From Paenibacillus anaericanus (GTDB lineage: Bacteria > Bacillota > Bacilli > Paenibacillales > Paenibacillaceae), in assembly GCF_003994475.1 (NCBI RefSeq), contig NZ_RZNY01000009.1:123873-187872 (forward strand): a stretch of DNA of 64,000 bases, given 5' to 3'. A model generated the notes under the pieces. It did no database searches. It was not told the origin of the DNA and saw nothing but the letters and a program-made list of their open reading frames with translations. Below are positions 18,085 to 26,002 of the stretch, one piece after another (the stretch's first letter is position 1; every line of letters starts with the position of its first letter). Made by a program: the position numbers and the translations under genes.

Positions 18085-19323
18085 TTAAACCTGTTTACTT
18101 TGTACCTCTTCCAGTCGAACAACTCGAGTATGTTGGGTATGGCTCCATTGTTTGTTGTTTTGCGTAAAGAACGCATAGAACGTAATCGGCCACCACGATA
18201 ACAAGTAAATTGGGAACAGAATGAGATAAGCATAAACTTTCTTAAACTTAACCTTCTCCAAGATCATAGCCATCAAGAAGATAAATACATTAGCAGCGAT
18301 TGCCACGAACGATATCCACATCGGGAAGTAACCATACAAATTCGCTAAGCGTGGTTCACCCATAAATGATTGATCTACCCAGATTACAGCAGTCATTAAG
18401 AAAGTTAACAGTACGATATATACGTTAGCTCCATAAAGCGCCATATCCAGTTTGATTAGATTCCGTTCCTTGATACTCTTCCAAAGTAACGGGAAGAAAT
18501 ATCTCCGAGCTACCGTAAAATGTCCCTGCATCCAGCGCAGCCTTTGACGAGCTGAAGCCTTGAACGTAAGTGGCTTCTCGTCGAACAGCTTCGCATCATA
18601 GTTGAATACCGGGTAGATCCCACGTTCAACACAGCGCATTGTAAATTCCAAATCTTCCACAAGGCTGGTGGCTCCCCACCCAATCTCCTTCAGAAGTTCA
18701 GTTTCAAAGCACATCCCAGTACCACCGAGGAAGTTAGCCATATTCAAATTATGGCGAGACAGCTGCCATAAACGATTGCAATACCAGTACGAAATACCAT
18801 AAGAGGCCGTAATCCATGAATCCTCTGGATTTTTCGTATCGATATATCCTTGAATTACCCGGGCACCTGAACACAGATCGTTATTCATTTCACTCAGGAA
18901 ATCTGGATGAGCCAGATTATCTGCATCAAACATGACAACTCCATCATATTGCCTAGGCATTTTCCAGAGTTGCTTCAACATCCATTCAATCGCATAACCT
19001 TTACCACGTAAATTTTGATTTGTACGAACGCATGCGTTCATTCCGTGACTCCGAACGATTGCCGCCGTATTATCTGTACAGTTATCACAAATTACAAATA
19101 CATCGTAAAGTTCTTTCGGGTAATTAAGATGCTTTAGGTTCTCCATTAGAGCCCCTACTACTTTTTCTTCGTTATGTGCCGCTACCAGCACAGCAAAAGA
19201 TTTATTCGGCGCAAATTGTTCTTTTTTCTTTTTCTTGTACATGCCGAATAAAGATAATCCAAATTGATACAGACCTATCACTGCCAGAAAAACTTGCAGA
19301 GATACCAAAATGGTGTCTATCAT
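18085..19323 (-). CDS. Membrane glycosyltransferase, family 2 (processive type)
   Basis: 412 residues. One N-terminal membrane helix precedes a GT2 domain with VLVAAHNEEKVV (nucleotide binding), FDADN (DxD metal site), LVEDLEFTMR (catalytic TED-like motif) and RQRLRWMQGH (Q/RxxRW, typical of processive beta-glycosyltransferases). Three further helices follow at the C-terminus. The layout matches IcaA/NodC-like enzymes that polymerise and export a surface polysaccharide; the sugar is not determined. It is a single gene. Confidence 0.85.
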   Translation of the reverse strand: MIDTILVSLQVFLAVIGLYQFGLSLFGMYKKKKKEQFAPNKSFAVLVAAHNEEKVVGALMENLKHLNYPKELYDVFVICDNCTDNTAAIVRSHGMNACVRTNQNLRGKGYAIEWMLKQLWKMPRQYDGVVMFDADNLAHPDFLSEMNNDLCSGARVIQGYIDTKNPEDSWITASYGISYWYCNRLWQLSRHNLNMANFLGGTGMCFETELLKEIGWGATSLVEDLEFTMRCVERGIYPVFNYDAKLFDEKPLTFKASARQRLRWMQGHFTVARRYFFPLLWKSIKERNLIKLDMALYGANVYIVLLTFLMTAVIWVDQSFMGEPRLANLYGYFPMWISFVAIAANVFIFLMAMILEKVKFKKVYAYLILFPIYLLSWWPITFYAFFTQNNKQWSHTQHTRVVRLEEVQSKQV

Positions 19324-19915
19324 GATACTTTGTACCCCCTTTTAACTCCTCAATTTCTTTATCTACATTTTTGGAGTTTTCTTTTTTTAATGACCCTTAT
19401 ATAGTTTACAAAAACGAACAACCTGTTAGCGCATTACGATTTTCCTCGACTTTAACTTATTTGTCAAAGTTCATGTATGGCTCTTATGCTGAAAATTCAA
19501 CCGAAGTCAGTCTATATCTCCACAAGGCAACGTTGTTACCTGCAATCTGTGCGATTAGTTCTTATTTTCATCCATTTTGGCTTTTTTTATTTCCTAAGGC
19601 CCCCTTTTTTTTGCTAATTGTTACGCGAATGTAAAACACTCATAATAACAAACGAATAAAAATTTAAAAAGTTTACGAAATTACTTATATTTCTTTAAAC
19701 TTTTTTGATATCATTTGAATCATTGTAAAGGGTGGAAAGTCAAGAGTCAAAAAACCGAATTCCATTTTAACAAAAATTAACCTCTAACCTTGAAAAGACC
19801 CGCGAATAAAAATATGATAAGTCTAACCCGAAAATGCCATGCTACGACTAAGCCCTAATTCACTGAGTGCAATTTTGGGCCGTACACGCGGCCAATAGAA
19901 GCGCGGAGGGATCAC
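19324..19915. other. 592-bp divergent intergenic region with the PAP2 gene promoter
   Basis: AT-rich and without a credible gene. It holds a good plus-strand promoter, TTGAAA (19790-19795), 17-bp spacer, TATGAT (19813-19818), about 90 nt before the PAP2 gene, whose leader includes a small GGCCG/CGGCC hairpin (19878-19894). No promoter for the glycosyltransferase could be named with confidence. Confidence 0.5.
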
Positions 19916-20443
19916 ATGAATCATTTAATTGAAAAGCTCAAACAACTTGATCAACAGCTTTTTATGAGAATCAACGGCCGCTTCCACAGGAGTTTTCTTA
20001 ACTTTTGGTTTTATCATCTAACTCATCTAGGAGGAGCTCGTTTCACCATATTATCTATACTATTTATTTGGTGGCTCTGTCCTGAACCATGGAGTACGAT
20101 CGGTCTCCAAGCTGGTGTTGCATTGGCAGTCAGCCATATTCCAGTAGCACTCTCGAAGAAAATATATCCACGTATTCGGCCTTATTTGATCTTACCGGGA
20201 ACAAATACTTTCAGGAATCCTCTTACCGATCATTCTTTTCCATCGGGTCATACAACGGCTATATTTTCAGCTACAGTGCCCTTCATGGTAGCTCAACCGG
20301 GCCTTGTCCTTATTCTAGGCCCTATAGCACTGCTAGTTGCGATCTCCCGAATATATTTAGGTCTACATTACCCCTCCGATGTTCTCGCTGGAGTCGTGAT
20401 CGGCACCTCAGTTGCCCTCGGAACGGTTGCATTATGGACGTAA
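19916..20443 (+). CDS. PAP2-family membrane phosphatase (undecaprenyl-pyrophosphatase-like)
   Basis: 175 residues with about five membrane helices. The three phosphatase motifs are KKIYPRIRP (about 81-89), PSGH (about 109-112) and SRIYLGLHYPSD (about 142-153), with catalytic His in motifs 2 and 3. Such proteins recycle undecaprenyl pyrophosphate or dephosphorylate phosphatidyl lipids outside the membrane. GGAGGG lies 8 nt before the ATG. The glycolipid glucosyltransferase gene follows 60 nt downstream, so the two may form a lipid-related unit. Confidence 0.88.
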   Translation: MNHLIEKLKQLDQQLFMRINGRFHRSFLNFWFYHLTHLGGARFTILSILFIWWLCPEPWSTIGLQAGVALAVSHIPVALSKKIYPRIRPYLILPGTNTFRNPLTDHSFPSGHTTAIFSATVPFMVAQPGLVLILGPIALLVAISRIYLGLHYPSDVLAGVVIGTSVALGTVALWT

Positions 20444-20503
20444 ACGGGATATTGTTAAATTGTTAAGTCATGGGAAAACCTTGCGGGAAAAGGTGAAACT
20501 ATA

Positions 20504-21640
20504 GTGCATAAACAAAGAGTCTTACTTTTATCTGAGGGGTTTGGGGCCGGACATACCCAAGCGGCATACGCTCTCTCAAGCAGTTTACGCAAGATAGCGC
20601 CTAATGTGCAGACGAAAGTGATGGAACTCGGCAGTTTTCTAAATCCGAGGATGGCACCGTTCATCATAACAGCTTACAAAAAGACGGTATTCACCCAACC
20701 TCGACTTGTTCGGATGATGTATCGCAGCAACTATAAAAAGTCTTTAAATCGATTGACGACTTTAGCTCTTCATCGGCTATTTTATACGCACACAACACAG
20801 ATCATCCAGCAACTCCATCCTGATGTCATCGTGTGTACGCATCCGATTCCTAGTGCTGTCATTTCACGCATGAAACGACTCGGACTAGATGTACCACTAT
20901 GCACGGTTATTACCGATTACGATGCTCATGGAACTTGGGTTAGCGCCGAAGTCAACCGTTACCTAGTATCTACGGAGCCGGTGAAGGAAAAGCTGCTGGA
21001 ACGAGGTGTTGAGGAGGATAAAATCCAGATTACTGGAATTCCAGTCCATCCGAACTTTTGGGAACGCCACGGAAAAGAAGACATTCGGAATCAATTTCAT
21101 TTACATGACATGCCTACAATTCTTGTCATGGGTGGCGGTTGGGGGTTCATGAAGGACGAAGCGGTTAATTCGTTACTCGCCATGAACCGAGACCAGATCC
21201 AACTTATTTTCTGTTTCGGTAGTAATGTCAAATCGCTGGAGAAGATGAAACGTGATCCTCGGTTTATTCATCCGAATGTTCACCTTCTTGGCTTTACAAA
21301 GGAAATCGACAAACTGATGGAGGTATCCGATCTCCTCATTACGAAGCCAGGTGGTATGACTTGCACGGAAGGATTAGCCAAAGCCATCCCGATGTTGTTT
21401 CATAAGCCACTTCCTGGCCAGGAAGAAGAGAACTCTCAATATTTCGCTGCACAAGGTTGGGGGACACCGATCAGCTCGTTAGACGATATTACGAATTGGA
21501 TCAAACGGTTGATCGATAACTATGAGGAAGTAACTGCTGAACGAGAAAAAGTCCTCAGTGAGATCGCCAGTTATCATCCAATGCAAAGCGCACAAGCCAT
21601 TATGGATATTCTAGAAAGTAACAACAAGGCCCTAATTTAA
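20504..21640 (+). CDS. Diacylglycerol glycosyltransferase-like protein (MGDG synthase / UgtP family)
   Basis: 378 residues, GTG start with AAGGTGA upstream. The N-terminal domain starts VLLLSEGFGAGHTQAA, a glycine-rich loop as in MurG/MGD enzymes, and carries the MGDG-synthase signature through CTVITDYDAHGTW. The C-terminal GT28 domain has VMGGGWG, the sugar-nucleotide region KPGGMTCTEGLAKAIPM and PLPGQEEEN. The family adds glucose or galactose to diacylglycerol for membrane glycolipid and lipoteichoic acid anchors. The precise donor and number of sugars are not resolved. Confidence 0.85.
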   Translation: MHKQRVLLLSEGFGAGHTQAAYALSSSLRKIAPNVQTKVMELGSFLNPRMAPFIITAYKKTVFTQPRLVRMMYRSNYKKSLNRLTTLALHRLFYTHTTQIIQQLHPDVIVCTHPIPSAVISRMKRLGLDVPLCTVITDYDAHGTWVSAEVNRYLVSTEPVKEKLLERGVEEDKIQITGIPVHPNFWERHGKEDIRNQFHLHDMPTILVMGGGWGFMKDEAVNSLLAMNRDQIQLIFCFGSNVKSLEKMKRDPRFIHPNVHLLGFTKEIDKLMEVSDLLITKPGGMTCTEGLAKAIPMLFHKPLPGQEEENSQYFAAQGWGTPISSLDDITNWIKRLIDNYEEVTAEREKVLSEIASYHPMQSAQAIMDILESNNKALI

Positions 21641-21651
21641 CTCTCGCACGT

Positions 21652-21697
21652 AAAAAGCCAACACCCCATTAAGTAATCATGGGCTGTTGGCTTTTTA
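21652..21697. terminator. Bidirectional terminator between the glycosyltransferase gene and trmB
   Basis: AAAAAGCCAACA and TGTTGGCTTTTT, with inner CCCAT/ATGGG, form an 17-pair stem (one C-C mismatch) around AAGTAATC. It serves both convergent genes. Confidence 0.9.
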
Positions 21698-21730
21698 CTT
21701 ATAAACTTTCACATGAATCGAATCAAGTTA

Positions 21731-22429
21731 CTAAAAATTATCCATCTTATGCTCGTGGTAGTTACGTAAAGCCGCCTCACCTACGATGACCTCACAACGA
21801 TGAATAGGCATTCCTTGCCCCACGAATTTGCTTTCGTATTCTGTCATCACATGGTCTTCATTAATTCCGTTCGCATGAAGACTAAGCGATATATTACTCA
21901 TTTGCAGTCCGCTCGCAGCAAACGAATTGAGTGAAAACTGAAACAGATCTCTAGAATCCGTTTTAAAATGAATTTCACCCTTTTCATTCAACAACTTAAT
22001 ATATTTATCTAAAAACCGTGGATGTGTCAGTCGTCTCCGCCCATGCTTTGCTTTTGGCCAAGGATCACTGAAGTTCAAGTAAATCCGCTCTACCTCACCA
22101 GGGGCAAAAAACTCCTCGATCATTTCAATATTACCAAGCGCGAGTCTTACACTCTGAGGCTCTTGCTCTCCCCAGATAGCACGAACTTTCTCGCTTGCAC
22201 GACGAACCAACTCGTCATACATGTCCATACCGATAAAGTTAACTTCAGGATATTTAGCACTCATTCCACTAATGAATTGTCCCTTTCCCATCCCAAGTTC
22301 AATATAGATAGGGCGATCATTTCCAAACAATTCGGACCAACGTCCTCTGTATTCCTTGGGCTCTAATATAACGATATCTTGCTGACTCTCAAGACTCTCT
22401 CGAATTCCTTTTCTGCCGCGTAAACGCAT
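21731..22429 (-). CDS. trmB: tRNA (guanine-N7-)-methyltransferase
   Basis: 232 residues from the ATG at 22429, which has GGAGG 6 nt upstream; a start at 22450 would add seven residues. SAM-binding motif IELGMGKGQF and the substrate region LNFSDPWPKAKHGRRRLTHPRF are diagnostic of TrmB, which makes m7G46 in tRNA. The C-terminus ends in the TEYESKF region conserved in the family. It is a lone gene. Confidence 0.95.
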   Translation of the reverse strand: MRLRGRKGIRESLESQQDIVILEPKEYRGRWSELFGNDRPIYIELGMGKGQFISGMSAKYPEVNFIGMDMYDELVRRASEKVRAIWGEQEPQSVRLALGNIEMIEEFFAPGEVERIYLNFSDPWPKAKHGRRRLTHPRFLDKYIKLLNEKGEIHFKTDSRDLFQFSLNSFAASGLQMSNISLSLHANGINEDHVMTEYESKFVGQGMPIHRCEVIVGEAALRNYHEHKMDNF

Positions 22430-22780
22430 GTCATTCCTCCGCTTTCTCATAGTGCATGTTCAACCTTTTATAGGCCATCCTTGCAATATTGTGCCTAAGT
22501 TCCGCTCAATTGTAAAGAGTAAAAACAGTGAAAAAGGAATCTTGCAGCCGCCGGGGAGACGGTTCACATGATTCCTTTTTCGATATATTTTGGAATTGGG
22601 GTCCAACGATTTCAATACATTCAAAATAACATAATCTGTAATTCATCGCAAGAAAGCTCAGAGACCGGATTCCCCTTTTATATAAAATTTTGATACAATG
22701 AAACAGTGGAAGCCGTGGGATCACACGGTTTATTAGCAAAGTTAAAGCGAAACCTACTTTTGTGACAGAATAAAGGAGTT
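22430..22780. other. 351-bp divergent spacer between trmB and mnmL with two hairpins
   Basis: It contains a strong terminator-like hairpin (22532-22581: AAAAAGGAATC / GATTCCTTTTT around a GC-rich 28-nt core) that has no obvious gene to terminate, and a small hairpin CCGTG-GGATCA-CACGG (22713-22728) in the mnmL leader. No credible protein gene is seen. Confidence 0.45.
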
Positions 22781-22783
22781 ATG

Positions 22784-23737
22784 ATGAACACACTACTACC
22801 CTCCTCCCCAAAATTGTGGGGAGACAAGCGATTTCATACATGGAATACAGAGATGCGGGATCAATTCGGTGGCAAAGTTTTCAAAGTCATGCTAGATGCC
22901 GGATTCACTTGTCCAAATCGAGATGGTTCCATTGCCAAAGGCGGCTGTACTTTCTGTAGCGCTCGTGGTTCGGGTGACTTTGCAGGCAGTCGGCGCGATG
23001 ACCTTGTGACACAATTCAACAACATTCGCGACAAGCAACATATCAAGTGGCCTAATGCCCAGTACATCGGTTACTTCCAGGCGTATACGAACACATACGC
23101 ACCTGTAGACGAGCTTCGCGAGTACTTCGAAGCTATTTTGGTGCAACCCGGTGTCGTTGGTTTGTCCATCGCTACGCGGCCCGATTGTCTTCCAGACGAC
23201 GTGGTTGATTATTTAGCAGAATTAAATGAGCGTACTTACCTATGGGTTGAAATGGGATTACAAACTATTCATGACTCCACTTCAGAGCTTATAAATCGTG
23301 CGCACGATACTCAGTGCTATCTGGATGCTGTTGAGAAACTTCGCAGTCGTAACATTCGCGTTTGTACCCATATCATCTACGGACTACCACAAGAAAGTCA
23401 TGAGATGATGCTAGATACGGGACGCGCCGTTGCCGCTATGGATGTGCAAGGTATTAAGATTCACTTGCTTCATCTCATGCGTAAAACCCCTATGGTGAAA
23501 CAATATGAAGCCGGTTTGTTACGCTTTCTAGAGAAGGATGAATATGTGAAGCTGATTGTCGACACATTGGAATTCCTGCCACCTGAAATGATTGTCCATC
23601 GATTAACAGGAGATGCTCCGCGTGACCTCCTTGTTGGACCGATGTGGAGTCTGAAGAAATGGGAAGTTCTGAATGCGATCGATGATGAACTGAAACAACG
23701 GGATACTTGGCAAGGCAAGTTTTGGAGAGGATGTTAA
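22784..23737 (+). CDS. mnmL: Radical SAM protein YtqA (MnmL), tRNA wobble-uridine modification
   Basis: 317 residues from the second of two adjacent ATGs (AGGAG lies 5 nt before it, only 2 nt before the first). The cluster motif reads CPNRDG-x6-GGCTFC, the unusual CX14CX2C arrangement of the TIGR01212/YtqA family. YtqA and YtqB have been reported to complete mnm5(s2)U34 synthesis in Gram-positive bacteria, with MnmL acting on the cmnm5 or nm5 intermediate. The adjacent mnmM gene starts one nucleotide after its stop codon, supporting a shared role. Confidence 0.85.
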   Translation: MNTLLPSSPKLWGDKRFHTWNTEMRDQFGGKVFKVMLDAGFTCPNRDGSIAKGGCTFCSARGSGDFAGSRRDDLVTQFNNIRDKQHIKWPNAQYIGYFQAYTNTYAPVDELREYFEAILVQPGVVGLSIATRPDCLPDDVVDYLAELNERTYLWVEMGLQTIHDSTSELINRAHDTQCYLDAVEKLRSRNIRVCTHIIYGLPQESHEMMLDTGRAVAAMDVQGIKIHLLHLMRKTPMVKQYEAGLLRFLEKDEYVKLIVDTLEFLPPEMIVHRLTGDAPRDLLVGPMWSLKKWEVLNAIDDELKQRDTWQGKFWRGC

Positions 23738-23738
23738 C

Positions 23739-24323
23739 ATGGGCTTTCTCTCTGTATTAAGCTTCGCACATAAACTGACAAGTGAACGGTTGCAACCAGG
23801 TGATTATGCTGTAGATGCAACGGCTGGAACAGGTGCAGATACATTATTTCTAGCACAGGCTTGTGGTAAGCGCGGGCATGTCTTTGGCTTCGATGTTCAG
23901 TCCGAAGCACTCCACATCACTCAAGAACGCCTGGATAAGATAGAGCCACCCACCAGACTGGCTAAGGTAACTTTATTTAACCGAAGTCATGCTGAGATGG
24001 AAGATGCCCTTCCTGCGGAATCGCACGGGCGTCTTGGCTCCATCATGTTTAACTTAGGTTATCTACCTACCACCGAAGCCGATCACTCTGTTATTACTTT
24101 GACGGAAAGCACGTTAGAAGCTCTTGAGGTCGGTGTCCGCTTGCTTCGTCCACGTGGGCTTATCACTATAGTACTCTACCCTGGTCACCCTGGAGGTGAG
24201 ACAGAGGCCGCCGCCGTTGAATCATGGGCTGCTAGCCTCCCCTCTTCTATTGGACAGAGCATTGTGTATCGCCAGTTGCAAAGATCAACCGCTCCATATC
24301 TTATCGCCATTGAGAAAAGATAA
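23739..24323 (+). CDS. mnmM: SAM-dependent tRNA mnm5(s2)U34 methyltransferase YtqB (MnmM)
   Basis: 194 residues, class I methyltransferase. SAM motif I reads VDATAGTGADTLFLA; the later MFNLGYLP segment takes the place of the NPPY motif and is typical of the YtqB family, formerly annotated as a putative rRNA methylase. It methylates nm5(s2)U34 to mnm5(s2)U34. GGAGAGG precedes the ATG inside the mnmL coding end. It follows mnmL with a 1-nt gap. Confidence 0.87.
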   Translation: MGFLSVLSFAHKLTSERLQPGDYAVDATAGTGADTLFLAQACGKRGHVFGFDVQSEALHITQERLDKIEPPTRLAKVTLFNRSHAEMEDALPAESHGRLGSIMFNLGYLPTTEADHSVITLTESTLEALEVGVRLLRPRGLITIVLYPGHPGGETEAAAVESWAASLPSSIGQSIVYRQLQRSTAPYLIAIEKR

Positions 24324-24387
24324 GGTGACTAAGAACAGGGCATCATAAGTGCATCATTATGAGATTAGGAAGTAGGATACTGAAAGG

Positions 24388-25329
24388 ATGGTGTGGTCGT
24401 TGAGAGAAGAAAATTTTACTTTTCAGAATGATGCAGGACACCAAGTTTATGTATACCACTGGTCACCAGACGTTGAGTCAGCCCCACTGCGCGGAGTAGT
24501 ACAAATTGCGCATGGAATGACCGAGACGGCCAAACGGTATGAACGATTTGCACAAGTACTTACGGAACAAGGCTTCCATGTATATGCTAATGACCATAGA
24601 GGCCACGGCTTAACAGCGAAAACCCAGGAAGAGCTTGGTCGTCCTGGTAAAGATGGCTTTAACGGCATGGTACGCGACATCATAGCGCTTGGAGACTTCA
24701 TTAAGAAGCAGCATCCTAATCAGCCTCTATTTTTACTTGGTCACAGTATGGGGTCCTTTCTTACTCAAAAAACGATGTACACAAATCATCAAAATTACAA
24801 AGGATTTATACTGAGTGGAACTAATGGTCCACGGCCGTTACTACATATAGGACAGAATCTGGCTCGTTTTCAAGGCCTCTTACAAGGTGAACGCCATGCC
24901 AGCCTCTTGTTAAATGCACTTTCCTTCGGGAATTTCAACAAAAATTTCCTCCCAGTCCGAACATCCTTTGATTGGCTCTCTAGGGATGAAGCCGAAGTAG
25001 ATAAGTATATCAATGACCCCTACTGCGGCTTTATATGTAGCACTAGTTTCTTCCAACAATTCTTTAGTTTGCTTTTAGAAATACACCGTCCGAGTCAACT
25101 AGAGAAAATCCCAAAAGAAAAACCCGTTTATATATTCTGTGGAGACAAGGACCCCGTAGGCGATAATGGTGCGGGAGTTCGTAAACTTGTTAAGTTATAT
25201 GAACAACACAAGTTGCAGGACGTTGAAGTGAAGCTATATCCAGGCGGCCGACACGAAATGCTAAATGAGATTAACCGTGATGAGGTCAGTGCAGATGTTG
25301 TCGATTGGCTTAAACGACATACTGAATAA
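24388..25329 (+). CDS. Alpha/beta hydrolase, monoacylglycerol-lipase-like
   Basis: 313 residues. A serine hydrolase fold with oxyanion region QIAHGMTE, nucleophile elbow LLGHSMGS (Ser near 118), acid in the FCGDKDPVG segment and catalytic His in GGRHEML. No signal peptide is seen, so it is cytosolic. It resembles Hydrolase_4 lysophospholipases and monoglyceride lipases. The start is uncertain: AAAGGA precedes the ATG closely, and an in-frame TTG four codons later is better spaced. A structured repeat follows 40 nt after the stop. Confidence 0.82.
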   Translation: MVWSLREENFTFQNDAGHQVYVYHWSPDVESAPLRGVVQIAHGMTETAKRYERFAQVLTEQGFHVYANDHRGHGLTAKTQEELGRPGKDGFNGMVRDIIALGDFIKKQHPNQPLFLLGHSMGSFLTQKTMYTNHQNYKGFILSGTNGPRPLLHIGQNLARFQGLLQGERHASLLLNALSFGNFNKNFLPVRTSFDWLSRDEAEVDKYINDPYCGFICSTSFFQQFFSLLLEIHRPSQLEKIPKEKPVYIFCGDKDPVGDNGAGVRKLVKLYEQHKLQDVEVKLYPGGRHEMLNEINRDEVSADVVDWLKRHTE

Positions 25330-25369
25330 AACGGCAATAGATGCATAATAAAAACTGTGTTGTAGATGA

Positions 25370-25506
25370 CCGCTACGATGACGGATTATTCTTTCGATCG
25401 CTGTTGCCCTTAGATTTCCTGATTCTATACTAGCTTTAACGGTAGAAATCTAAGGGCAAAGGCGAACGCTATCGCTTCTCCAGAACAATTCCGTCCTCTT
25501 CGCTAC
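25370..25506 (+). repeat. Structured 3'-UTR repeat, copy A
   Basis: 137 bp. An outer helix (GGATTATTCT with AGAACAATTCC) encloses the conserved strands TTCGATCGCTG and AAGGCGAACGCTATCGCTTC and an inner 15-bp perfect helix (TTGCCCTTAGATTTC / GAAATCTAAGGGCAA). It starts 40 nt after the stop of the upstream hydrolase gene, in sense orientation. Three relatives occur in the window (B, C, D). Confidence 0.8.
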
Positions 25507-25570
25507 GTTCCTAGCATATCCATCGTTATTAAAATAGTGCTGATAGTGGTTTAGCGCCATAATTCAGAAC

Positions 25571-25594
25571 AAAAAAGCCTCCGATAACGGAGGC
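25571..25594 (-). terminator. Terminator between repeats A and B
   Basis: GCCTCC-GATAAC-GGAGGC, followed on the minus strand by T6. It probably ends the transcript of the radical SAM gene at 26003 after it has passed repeat B. Confidence 0.8.
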
Positions 25595-25638
25595 ACTGAA
25601 AAACTTACGTTTTAATTTAGAAATCAATTTAAATTGAT

Positions 25639-25686
25639 AAAGGCGGAATTCCATTAGATATTAAATGGAATTCCGCCTTTATTTAG
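25639..25686. terminator. Perfect 17-bp hairpin between repeats A and B
   Basis: AAAGGCGGAATTCCATT and its exact complement surround AGATATTA, followed by TTTATTTAG. A terminator-like hairpin in either direction. Confidence 0.65.
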
Positions 25687-25826
25687 GCTCTACTCTATCT
25701 CTTTTGCTTCATAAGCGTCCTTGATCCCGCCTGAATTTGAAAAGAGGCATCTTTCGTACGAATAGATTGCGAAAAGAATACCGCTAGACAAAACCACACT
25801 TATAAAAAAGAGGAATACTGTTCGAA

Positions 25827-25961
25827 GTAGCGAAGATAGCGGAATTATCCTGAAGAAGCGTAAGCGTTCGCCTTTGTCCTCTGATTTCAACCACTATTCA
25901 GTATACAATCAAGAAATCAGAGGACAACAGCGATCGTAAGGATAATCCGATATCGTAGCGG
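25827..25961 (-). repeat. Structured 3'-UTR repeat, copy B
   Basis: 135 bp in inverted orientation to copy A. On the minus strand the outer helix is GGATTATCC with GGATAATTCC, the inner helix TTGTCCTCTGATTTC / GAAATCAGAGGACAA, and the conserved strands are ACGATCGCTG and AAAGGCGAACGCTTACGCTTC. It starts 42 nt after the stop of the radical SAM gene at 26003. Base changes relative to A are matched on both strands of each helix. Confidence 0.8.
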
Positions 25962-26002
25962 CATCCTACACAAATATTTGCGGATTTTTTCAGTATCCTT
26001 GT

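Noticed and set aside
19371-19634. 87-residue plus-strand ORF upstream of the PAP2 gene
   Set aside because: Low-complexity, Phe-rich translation of AT-rich DNA without a ribosome site.
22506-22739. 77-residue minus-strand ORF between trmB and mnmL
   Set aside because: It runs through the terminator-like hairpin, has no ribosome site at its start and shows no recognisable domain.
25690-25890. 66-residue minus-strand ORF with one hydrophobic segment overlapping repeat B
   Set aside because: Its first 22 codons are repeat B itself (the same frame is open in copy C by virtue of the repeat sequence) and copy A has a stop there; no ribosome site precedes it.
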